This document shows positions 1 through 5,702 of a DNA stretch of 5,702 bases, one piece after another. The notes beneath the pieces were generated by a model that saw nothing but the letters and a program-made list of their open reading frames with translations, was not told where the DNA came from and did not search any database. Position 1 is the first letter of the stretch. Every line of letters begins with the position of its first letter. The DNA is taken from NCBI GenBank assembly GCA_021785315.1, contig JAJYFX010000144.1:1-5702 (forward strand), in the 5' to 3' direction. The stretch comes from Actinomycetes bacterium. Lineage in GTDB: Bacteria > Actinomycetota > Acidimicrobiia > Acidimicrobiales > Acidimicrobiaceae. The position numbers and the translations under genes were made by a program.

Positions 1-1668
1 ATCGAGTCTCTTCCCGCCGAGGTGGTGATGATCGATTCCAAGTCGAATATCGTTGCCGTCAACCGGTCTGCGAGCCGTTCGGGATGGCACGTAGACGAAA
101 ACATACCACGCTCCTACGTCGAGATCGCCACGCACATTCTTGGAGCTAAAGGGGCGGAAAGAATAGCGAGCGGGATTCGCGATGTTCTGTCGAGGAAAAT
201 CGACCGCTTTAGCGTCGATGTAAATGCGGCCAAGGAAGACAGGGCAAGGTGGCTGCATGTCGACGTTGTTCTCAATGTTCTGGCGAACGAGGAAACCGGA
301 GTGGTAATCTCCCACACCGATGTTACCGAGAGGGTTTTAGGAGCCCAGAGGCTGTCCTGGGTAGCGGATCACGATGCCCTCACTGGCCTGCCAAATCGGC
401 ACCTTTTGATCAGTGAGCTCAGAGAGGCCATTTCGAACTGCGGGCCTGAGAGTCCTTTGGGGCTGATCTTTTTGGATCTTGACGGCTTTAGAAGAGTAAA
501 CGATACCCTTGGCCATGAGGCCGGAGACGAGCTCCTGACTGAAGTCGCGATGCGGCTTTCATTCTCATCTCACAGGAATGAGCTGGTTGCGAGGCTTGGC
601 GGGGACGAATTTGTCGTCCTTGTCCCCGATGCTTCGATAAGTCTGATAAATGGTATTGCGGCAAATATCATTGACGCGATTTCGGAGCCGTATACCTCGA
701 TATCATCGCAAATCTCGCTGGCAATCGCTCAAGGCGTTGCCATCACAAGCGATAAGTCATTTCCGGCAGCTGACCTCTTGCGCCAGGCTGATACCGCGAT
801 GTATAGGGCAAAAGAACAGGGCCGCAACAAAGTAGTATTTTTTGACGAGGAAATGGCAACGCAGCTGGCGACCCGTCTAGAACTGGAGAGCGCGCTCAAG
901 GTTGCGATCACCTCCGACCAGCTAACCCAGGTTTATCAACCAATCGTTGAAATAGAGACCGGCAAAGTGGTTGGGTTTGAAGCGCTACTGCGCTGGAACC
1001 ACATGACGCGCGGACCGATTCGCCCCTATGAAGTGATTCAGCTTGCAGAAGAGGCAGGGATCATGCCTTCTTTGGGCAAATGGGTATTGCGCAGGGCGGC
1101 TCGGCAAGTTCGCGAGTGGCTGAACCAGGGAATCAGGATTCCAATTAGCGTTAACGTTTCGGTGAACCAGCTTGTGGGCAGCTTCCTGGATGAAGTTTCC
1201 TCCACGGTCGAGGAGTTCGCGATCGAGCCGGCGCTTCTTCATCTCGAGGTAACCGAGTCCGCTGTCATGGCTGATCCCAAACTGAGCACAAGTACGTTGC
1301 GGGAGCTCTCCGATATGGGATTTTCAATCATGATGGACGATTTTGGAACCGGTCAGTCGACGCTTGCAGCCCTGAAGGGTCTCCCTGTCGATGCTGTGAA
1401 ACTTGACCAGTCATTTGTTTCAGGACTTGATGCAAGTGAAGGACCTGATGCCCAGATCGTAGACGCAGTCGTGCGCTTGTCAACAGCGCTTGGGCTGAAT
1501 GCAATCGCAGAAGGCGTAGAGACCGGATTCCAAGCGAGCAGTCTTAGCGCCTCCGGCTGTAGATATGCGCAAGGCTATCACTTCCTTTATCCGAGTTCCG
1601 CAGAGCAGGCGTTAGCTTACGCGCGCCAAAAAGGTGTAGCCTCCTGGAAACGGCCATTGAAGTCCTAG
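1..1668 (+). CDS. PAS-GGDEF-EAL cyclic-di-GMP signalling protein (5' end outside window)
   Basis: A bifunctional-type protein that could make c-di-GMP (GGDEF, diguanylate cyclase) and cleave it (EAL, phosphodiesterase). The frame is open from base 1, so the ATG at 28 and the GTGs at 22 and 25 are probably internal and the true start lies upstream. Numbering from base 1, residues 1 to about 115 look like the end of a PAS sensor domain (PAEVVMID, then VVISHTDVTER leading into the cyclase). The GGDEF domain spans about 120-285: DALTGLPNR, FLDLDGF with metal-binding aspartates, and an intact GGDEF at 200-204. The EAL domain spans about 305-545 and keeps its expected catalytic set: EAL at 327-329, N385, E416, DDFGTG from 446, K467, AEGVE at 503-507 and Q524. 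The inhibitory RxxD site before GGDEF reads HRNE, so product inhibition there is probably lost. No membrane segment is visible in this part. Which activity dominates cannot be read from sequence. Confidence 0.95.
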   Translation: MESLPAEVVMIDSKSNIVAVNRSASRSGWHVDENIPRSYVEIATHILGAKGAERIASGIRDVLSRKIDRFSVDVNAAKEDRARWLHVDVVLNVLANEETGVVISHTDVTERVLGAQRLSWVADHDALTGLPNRHLLISELREAISNCGPESPLGLIFLDLDGFRRVNDTLGHEAGDELLTEVAMRLSFSSHRNELVARLGGDEFVVLVPDASISLINGIAANIIDAISEPYTSISSQISLAIAQGVAITSDKSFPAADLLRQADTAMYRAKEQGRNKVVFFDEEMATQLATRLELESALKVAITSDQLTQVYQPIVEIETGKVVGFEALLRWNHMTRGPIRPYEVIQLAEEAGIMPSLGKWVLRRAARQVREWLNQGIRIPISVNVSVNQLVGSFLDEVSSTVEEFAIEPALLHLEVTESAVMADPKLSTSTLRELSDMGFSIMMDDFGTGQSTLAALKGLPVDAVKLDQSFVSGLDASEGPDAQIVDAVVRLSTALGLNAIAEGVETGFQASSLSASGCRYAQGYHFLYPSSAEQALAYARQKGVASWKRPLKS

Positions 1669-1771
1669 GCTTCTGTGCCGGTTTGCTTGGGTACCAGGTG
1701 AAGTTTCGAGGAATCCATGCCGTTATCATTGCTGGTGTGATGTGTGAAGTTAAACCCACTTTTTTTGCTGT

Positions 1772-1801
1772 GGCGGGGAATTCGGCCGACCTGCCTTTTT
1801 T
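1772..1801 (+). terminator. candidate intrinsic terminator after the GGDEF-EAL gene
   Basis: GGCGGG (1772-1777) pairs with CCTGCC (1790-1795), giving six pairs with one G-T wobble around a 12-base loop, followed at once by six T (1796-1801). The polarity fits the + strand only. It lies about 100 bases past the stop of the upstream gene and about 60 before nadE. It probably ends the upstream transcript; acting as an attenuator in a nadE leader is a less likely alternative. A second T run (1760-1766) nearby has no convincing stem before it. Confidence 0.5.
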
Positions 1802-1809
1802 AGCGATCA

Positions 1810-1819
1810 CTTCTAGAAG
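1810..1819. repeat. 10-bp perfect palindrome upstream of nadE
   Basis: CTTCTAGAAG reads identically on both strands and lies between the terminator candidate and the nadE start, 45 bases before the ATG. The position would suit an operator, but a palindrome this short can arise by chance. I see no second copy in the window and do not recognise it as a known NAD-regulator site. No convincing -35/-10 promoter pair was found in the 1669-1864 gap. Confidence 0.25.
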
Positions 1820-1864
1820 CGGGCATCACCATGTTCGCGGAAGTGACATTGGCGGAGAGTCCAT

Positions 1865-3700
1865 ATGGCATCGTTAGCGATAGCGGCCTGCCAGATAAAT
1901 CCCGTCGTTGGCGACGTAGAGACCAATGTAGACACCATGTACCGATTGACTGAAACGGCCAAAGCGGCCGGATCCTCACTGGTGGTCTTTCCCGAGCTGG
2001 CAGTGTCCGGTTATCCGCCAGAGGATCTGTTGGCAAAGCCGAGCTATATCCGCAAGTGTGAAATCGAACTTCAGCGATTTGCCGCACAGGTATATGGAAT
2101 CACCGCTGTCGTCGGCACGGTCGAGTCGGATGGTGCCCTTTTCAACTCGGCTGCGGTAATCGACAATGGCCGGATCGTTAGATATGTGCGCAAGGAGATT
2201 CTTCCCAACTATCTCGTTTTTGATGAAAAGCGCTACTTCACTCCTGGAACCGGCCCTTCGATAATCTTCGAGAAGGATGGCGTCAAATTCGGGGTATCGA
2301 TTTGTGAAGATGCCTGGTTTGCCGGAGGACCAATCGACAAGCTCGCTCACCAAGGCGCCCAGGTGCTAATTAATATCAATGCTTCGCCATATTCGATTGG
2401 CAAACGCCAAGATAGGGCGGCAATGCTCGAAGCCCGTGCCAAGTCCAACGGCGTCTCGATTCTCTACTTGAATCAGGTCGGCGGTCAGGATGAGCTGGTA
2501 TTTGATGGCGCGTCCATGGTTTACTCTCCGAACGGCGATCTTGTGGCGTTGGCTGAGTCGTTTGTCGAGGAGATCCTCTATATGAAGTTGGAGAGCTCTG
2601 ATTCTGGTTCGCGCGAAATGTACCCCAAGAGTTCATCCCAAGCGTCCAACGGCGAATTTGTGCGGCTGTCACCAGGCAATAGTGACGGATTTGTCGAAGC
2701 ATTGGTGCGCGTTGATGGATTCGTGCCTTTTGGCACGCAATCCAGGCCGCCCGATCCTAGGGAATCTGCGAGATCTTTTGCCCCTAAATCCTGGGTCAAA
2801 AAGCCCTTCGCATCATTGAGCGAATCGATTCAAGACTCCATGGCGCTTGAGACGTATCAGGCTCTCCAGCTAGGTACCAGGGATTATGTTAGAAAGAACG
2901 GTTTTGGGGCGGTGGTTCTGGGTCTTTCCGGCGGTATTGACTCTGCCCTAGTTGCCACGATTGCCAGCGATGCTCTGGGCCCGGAAAAGGTCCACTGTAT
3001 TGCGATGCCTTCGAGATATTCTTCGGAAGGGTCGGTCGTCGATGCCAAGCAAATAGCGGCTAATCTCGGGGCGGAGCTACTGGTACTTGGAATCGAGAAG
3101 GTTCACCAGGCCTACCTTGACACTTCCGCAGAAGTTCTCGGACAGAAATTCTCGGGCGTCACTGAAGAGAACATGCAGTCTAGAATCAGGGGAGTCTTTC
3201 TGATGGCGCTGTCGAATCAGAGAGGTTGGCTGGTACTGACAACCGGCAATAAATCGGAGTTGGCGACCGGTTACTCCACGCTCTATGGTGACACTGCAGG
3301 AGGCTTTGGCGTTATCAAGGACCTAAGCAAAACTATGGTATATCGCATGGCGAGATTAAGGAACGGACTTGAGGGAAGGGAAGTTATCCCCGAGGCTATC
3401 CTAACAAAAGCGCCGTCGGCGGAGCTGCGTCCAGATCAACGAGATGACCAGAGCCTGCCTCCGTACGAAGTCCTGGACCCCATTGTCGAGGCTTTAGTGG
3501 AGCTTGACTTTGACTTCCTTGATCTGGTTGATGCTGGATTTGACTATGAAACCGTTGTGAGAGTCGCACGCCTGATCGATCTTAATGAATATAAAAGAAG
3601 ACAGAACCCTCCTGGCGTGCGGGTTACTCAAAGAGCTTTCGGCAAGGACAGGCGTGTTCCTATTACGAATGGCTACAAGCCCTGGGAAACGGTGAAATAG
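1865..3700 (+). CDS. nadE: Glutamine-dependent NAD+ synthetase
   Basis: Catalyses the last step of NAD+ synthesis in the cytoplasm: nicotinate adenine dinucleotide plus ATP and glutamine-derived ammonia give NAD+. The 611 residues hold two domains. Residues 1 to about 240 are a nitrilase-fold glutaminase with its Glu-Lys-Cys triad visible as E44 (FPELAVSGYPPEDL), K110 (before EILPNY) and C147 (VSICEDAW). Residues about 325-611 are the synthetase domain with the ATP-pyrophosphatase loop SGGIDS at 355-360, TTGNKSE at 459-465, YGDTAGGF at 474-481, and APSAELRPDQ at 516-525. The ATG at 1865 is supported by GGAG at 1854-1857, seven bases upstream, and by the typical N-terminus LAIAACQINPVVGD. The linker between domains (about 240-320) is long and rich in Ser and Pro and probably contributes to the somewhat large size. 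The amide-transferring form needs no separate ammonia supply. The stop overlaps the next gene by one base. Function is clear. Confidence 0.97.
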   Translation: MASLAIAACQINPVVGDVETNVDTMYRLTETAKAAGSSLVVFPELAVSGYPPEDLLAKPSYIRKCEIELQRFAAQVYGITAVVGTVESDGALFNSAAVIDNGRIVRYVRKEILPNYLVFDEKRYFTPGTGPSIIFEKDGVKFGVSICEDAWFAGGPIDKLAHQGAQVLININASPYSIGKRQDRAAMLEARAKSNGVSILYLNQVGGQDELVFDGASMVYSPNGDLVALAESFVEEILYMKLESSDSGSREMYPKSSSQASNGEFVRLSPGNSDGFVEALVRVDGFVPFGTQSRPPDPRESARSFAPKSWVKKPFASLSESIQDSMALETYQALQLGTRDYVRKNGFGAVVLGLSGGIDSALVATIASDALGPEKVHCIAMPSRYSSEGSVVDAKQIAANLGAELLVLGIEKVHQAYLDTSAEVLGQKFSGVTEENMQSRIRGVFLMALSNQRGWLVLTTGNKSELATGYSTLYGDTAGGFGVIKDLSKTMVYRMARLRNGLEGREVIPEAILTKAPSAELRPDQRDDQSLPPYEVLDPIVEALVELDFDFLDLVDAGFDYETVVRVARLIDLNEYKRRQNPPGVRVTQRAFGKDRRVPITNGYKPWETVK

Positions 3701-4284
3701 TGCAAATATCCACGGAAGGGATCGAGAAAGTATTCGGAACCTCATCGGCATCGGAATTGGGTTTGGGAATCGTTGAAACCGGTGCTGTCGCCGGAGGGAT
3801 ATGCACGTTGTTTCTGATTGGGTTTGAATTGCTTGGTAGGGCATCTGCTGAAATCGAATCCGACAGTTTGGTTGTTGCATTTGCGGCACAATCCCGCTTG
3901 ATGGGCGAAATGGGCGAGGAATTGGCCAAGTATATTCCGGCGATACCTGCCGTCGACAAGCGGGTGGTTCTAAGCTTTTCAGGACGCTTGGAAGGTTTTT
4001 CAGCTGAAGGTCTTTATCGTGAGGTTGGTCCCATGGGATCAATCGACTTCGTGCAGTCGCATCTCACAAAGTTTCTCTCCGCGGTGATTTCGCATTATTT
4101 GTCGCGTTGCAGCGATATTTGTGACAAATCTTTTTCAAGGGCGCTTCGGAGGGCACTATTGGAGCTCGAGGAGTTCCCCCAGGTTTTAAGCATGGACGAT
4201 TTCAAATGGGATGCGAACTATTCAGAATCGCCAGCGAATTTGAGAATGTTGAGAGAATTATTTGATTTGCAGCGGCCGAAGTAG
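3700..4284 (+). CDS. Unrecognised 194-residue protein, translationally coupled to nadE
   Basis: I do not recognise this protein with confidence. Its GTG start at 3700 shares its G with the nadE TAG stop (TAGTG), and GGTGA at 3691-3695 can serve as the ribosome binding site, so coupled translation with nadE is likely. The product looks largely helical. Residues about 24-46 form a small-residue and hydrophobic stretch (ETGAVAGGICTLFLIG). This could be a single membrane helix or, as likely, a buried helix. Then follow a charged helix (about 62-80), a middle segment around 88-115, and a second helical block at about 117-158 with C137 and C141. The tail is polar. The helix pattern faintly recalls the formiminotransferase-cyclodeaminase C-terminal fold (folate cyclohydrolase), but the PGGG signature is absent, so this is only a guess. 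There is no signal peptide or DNA-binding motif. That it is a real gene is supported by tight packing and an open frame to the stop. Confidence 0.75.
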   Translation: MQISTEGIEKVFGTSSASELGLGIVETGAVAGGICTLFLIGFELLGRASAEIESDSLVVAFAAQSRLMGEMGEELAKYIPAIPAVDKRVVLSFSGRLEGFSAEGLYREVGPMGSIDFVQSHLTKFLSAVISHYLSRCSDICDKSFSRALRRALLELEEFPQVLSMDDFKWDANYSESPANLRMLRELFDLQRPK

Positions 4285-4295
4285 CCGGATTTTTT
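4273..4295 (+). terminator. weak candidate terminator overlapping the stop of the 194-residue gene
   Basis: CGGC (4273-4276) can pair with GCCG (4284-4287) across a seven-base loop, and a run of six T follows at 4290-4295. The stop codon TAG (4282-4284) lies inside the structure. The four-pair stem is short for an intrinsic terminator, so the main support is the T run and the position at the end of the nadE operon. Confidence 0.3.
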
Positions 4296-4302
4296 GCAGG
4301 AC

Positions 4303-4331
4303 TTTATAGCTTTATTTAGGTGGTATGTAAT
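4303..4331 (+). promoter_or_regulatory. possible promoter for the sigma-factor gene
   Basis: In the AT-rich part of the 4285-4474 gap, TTTATA (4303-4308, four of six matches to TTGACA) and TGTAAT (4326-4331, five of six to TATAAT) are spaced by 17 bases. The -10 match lacks the important second-position A. A start near 4338 would give a leader of about 135 bases carrying the hairpin at 4429-4456. AT-rich DNA often gives such matches by chance. Confidence 0.2.
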
Positions 4332-4428
4332 TTAAATTGAGCAGCTACTGTTAGTGCAAAGAAGTCATCAGCATCACAAATGTTGAGTGTGGGCTGTCAT
4401 TTTCAGAGTGGTGAGCGGTAGCAGAAAA

Positions 4429-4456
4429 GGATGGGAAAGGCTGCCTTTTCTCATCT
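4429..4456 (+). promoter_or_regulatory. hairpin in the 5' leader of the sigma-factor gene
   Basis: GGATGGGAAAGG (4429-4440) pairs with CCTTTTCTCATCT read from 4445 to 4456, giving 12 continuous pairs, three of them G-U, closed by the four-base loop CTGC (4441-4444). No T run follows, so it is not an ordinary terminator. It ends six bases before the ribosome binding site GAGAGG (4463-4468), which itself stays unpaired. A competing pairing uses AGAAAAGG (4423-4430) with CCTTTTCT (4444-4451), so two mutually exclusive folds are possible. A role in mRNA stability or translation of the sigma factor is inferred from position alone. Confidence 0.4.
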
Positions 4457-4474
4457 GATTACGAGAGGCATAAT

Positions 4475-5413
4475 ATGGCCAAAGAACGCTTGGAGCGGGA
4501 TGAAGAGGATTTAGTTCGTCTTTATCTCACCGATATCGGTCAATATCCGTTGCTCAATAAAGACGATGAGGTTCGTCTTGCCCAGGATATAGAGCTTGGG
4601 TACAAAGCTTTCAGGGAACTCAACTCCAAGAACAAGGAAGTTTCGCCGACACGAAGACGCGAATTGAAGCGTACGGTTCGAACGGGTGAGGCAGCACAGA
4701 TGACGTTTGTGCAATCAAATCTTCGCTTAGTCGTATCCATCGCCAAGAAGTACCAAGCTTCGGGCTTGCCCCTTCTGGATCTGATCCAGGAAGGAAATCT
4801 TGGCCTGATGCACGCCGTTGAGAAGTTCGATTGGCGTAAGGGTTTCAAGTTTTCCACCTATGCCACATGGTGGATTCGCCAGGCCATCACCAGGGGCATT
4901 GCCAATACCGGTCGAACCATCAGGCTGCCAGTGCATGCTGGGGACACTTTGGCCAGGGTTCAGAAAGCTCAAGCACGGCTCGAACTGAAATTGGGCAGGC
5001 CTGCGACTCTTGACGAGCTCGGCTATGAGGTGGAAATGCCCGAAGACAAGCTTATAGAAGCTCTTCGCTTCAGGTCCGAGCCATTGTCACTTTCTGAGCC
5101 GCTTCGCGAGGATGGCGACGCCGAGCTGGGCGATGTTGTTGAGGACCGCTCTGCGGAGTCGCCATTCGAGGTTGCTGCCACCTCGCTGCTTCCAGTTGAG
5201 ATCGCGCGTCTTTTGGCACCGCTTGATGAAAGGGAGCGAGAGATTTTGCGTTTGCGATTCGGGTTAGACCGTGGAGAGCCCAGAACGCTCGAAGAAGTGG
5301 GTGAACATTTCAATTTGACTCGAGAGCGCATCCGCCAGATCGAGGCTAGAGCCATGTCAAAGCTGCGTCACCCGTCATCCGACACCGGCGCCAGGGACCT
5401 GCTTACCGTCTAG
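4475..5413 (+). CDS. RNA polymerase sigma factor, sigma-70 family, primary-like (group 1/2, SigA/SigB type)
   Basis: A cytoplasmic sigma subunit that directs RNA polymerase to -10/-35 promoters. The 312 residues contain region 1.2 (about 10-42, DLVRLYLTDIGQYPLL), region 2 (about 78-150, with NLRLVVSIAKKY, LIQEGNLGLMHAVEKFD and FSTYATWWIRQAITR), region 3 (about 150-235, with RTIRLPVH and PLSLSEPL) and region 4 (about 240-300). Region 4 includes LDEREREILRLRFGL and the helix-turn-helix TLEEVGEHFNLTRERIRQIE. The Q and T of WIRQAIT, which read the -10 element in primary sigmas, are kept. There is no long acidic region 1.1, so the size matches SigB-like group 2 or short group 1 factors; which it is cannot be decided here. 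The ATG has GAGAGG six bases upstream. It stands alone, downstream of the nadE operon, with its own 190-base leader. The wording of regions 2.4-3.1 suggests Acidimicrobiia. Confidence 0.95.
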   Translation: MAKERLERDEEDLVRLYLTDIGQYPLLNKDDEVRLAQDIELGYKAFRELNSKNKEVSPTRRRELKRTVRTGEAAQMTFVQSNLRLVVSIAKKYQASGLPLLDLIQEGNLGLMHAVEKFDWRKGFKFSTYATWWIRQAITRGIANTGRTIRLPVHAGDTLARVQKAQARLELKLGRPATLDELGYEVEMPEDKLIEALRFRSEPLSLSEPLREDGDAELGDVVEDRSAESPFEVAATSLLPVEIARLLAPLDEREREILRLRFGLDRGEPRTLEEVGEHFNLTRERIRQIEARAMSKLRHPSSDTGARDLLTV

Positions 5414-5443
5414 TTTCCGGCATGGTTCCAGGATAAGGAAAAC

Positions 5444-5702
5444 TTAGGAAGAAACCTTTATTTGGTCTTCGACCTCTCTTATGGAACTCATTGCGGTTGA
5501 CCACGAAACCTTCCATTTTTGGGCCAGCTGGGCAACCGAAACGTGTTCGATAAGCGCTTGTCGCGCGAGATCTAGCTTGGCGCGGTTGGAAAGGGAGTGT
5601 CGTGAGCTTACAAATTGTGCGCTTTCAGTCCAGGTAACCTGAGGGCAGTCCGGATTTGTGCAACTCCAGACCCTCTTTTTCCATAGAAGCACCAAAGGTC
5701 TG
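5444..5702 (-). pseudogene. ISL3-family transposase N-terminal remnant (runs off the right edge)
   Basis: The frame is open to the window edge and reads RPLVLLWKKRVWSCTNPDC, then VTWTE. This resembles the second half of the ISL3 transposase zinc ribbon, with the cysteine pair C-x4-C followed by (T/F)TE. A helical stretch and then a likely helix-turn-helix (VSVAQLAQKWKVSWSTAMSSIREV) follow, as in that family. The first cysteine pair and the start must lie beyond base 5702; the TTG at 5695 is probably internal. Full ISL3 transposases continue about 300 more residues with a DDE catalytic domain. Here a TAA ends the frame at 5444, only 30 bases from the convergent sigma gene, so the catalytic part has no space and is lost. 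No terminal inverted repeat was found in the window. A stand-alone zinc-ribbon/HTH protein is the alternative. Confidence 0.65.

Noticed and set aside
1544..1810. 88-codon - strand frame at the end of the GGDEF-EAL gene
   Set aside because: Mostly antisense to a clear gene and rich in basic and Pro residues as expected of a shadow frame; no recognisable domain.
1683..1877. 64-codon + strand frame with TTG start across the gap before nadE
   Set aside because: It has no good ribosome binding site, runs through the terminator candidate into the nadE start, and its translation resembles no family.
1831..1953. Out-of-frame ATG at 1831 giving a 40-codon frame that overlaps the nadE start
   Set aside because: Could be an upstream reading frame controlling nadE, but only a weak GGG lies before it and the rest is simply the nadE sequence in another frame.
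3494..4042. 182-codon - strand frame opposite nadE and the 194-residue gene
   Set aside because: The Pro/Arg/Ile-rich translation has no domain, and the opposite frame has the operon overlap and ribosome binding site expected of a gene.
5448..5470. Hairpin GAAGA(AA)CC / GGTCTTC with loop TTTATTT
   Set aside because: Considered as a terminator for the sigma gene, but it has a bulge, no T run after it, and lies inside the transposase remnant.
1..5702. CRISPR array, tRNA or rRNA gene, phage or defence module
   Set aside because: No spaced direct repeats, no tRNA- or rRNA-like stretches and no defence-related domains were seen on either strand.

Overview
This is an ordinary bacterial chromosomal segment with four genes on the + strand and a transposase remnant entering from the right edge on the - strand. 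Base composition is mixed, roughly half GC by eye. The RNA polymerase sigma factor has the region 2.4/3 wording I associate with Actinomycetota, most likely the Acidimicrobiia (for example TGRTIRLPVHAGDTLARVQK). This placement is an inference from family knowledge and was not tested by a search.

Layout: (1) 1-1668 is the 3' portion of a PAS-GGDEF-EAL cyclic-di-GMP signalling protein whose start lies left of the window. (2) 1669-1864 is an intergenic gap holding a good intrinsic-terminator candidate (1772-1801) and a 10-bp palindrome. (3) 1865-3700 is a complete glutamine-dependent NAD+ synthetase (nadE) with both the nitrilase-type glutaminase and the ATP-dependent synthetase domains. (4) 3700-4284 is an unrecognised 194-residue protein. 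Its GTG start shares one base with the nadE stop codon, so the two are almost certainly translated from one mRNA. (5) 4285-4474 is an AT-rich gap with a weak terminator candidate at its left end and a strong hairpin just before the next ribosome binding site. (6) 4475-5413 is a complete primary-like sigma-70 factor of 312 residues. (7) 5444-5702 (-) is the N-terminal zinc-ribbon and helix-turn-helix part of an ISL3-type transposase. It ends in a stop 30 bases from the sigma gene, leaving no room for the catalytic domain.

The genes look like separate housekeeping or regulatory units rather than one pathway; only nadE and the 194-residue protein form an evident operon. I do not see a novel defence or mobile system here. 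The observations most worth a second look are the unknown protein coupled to nadE, the hairpin in the sigma-factor leader, and the transposase remnant abutting the sigma gene.
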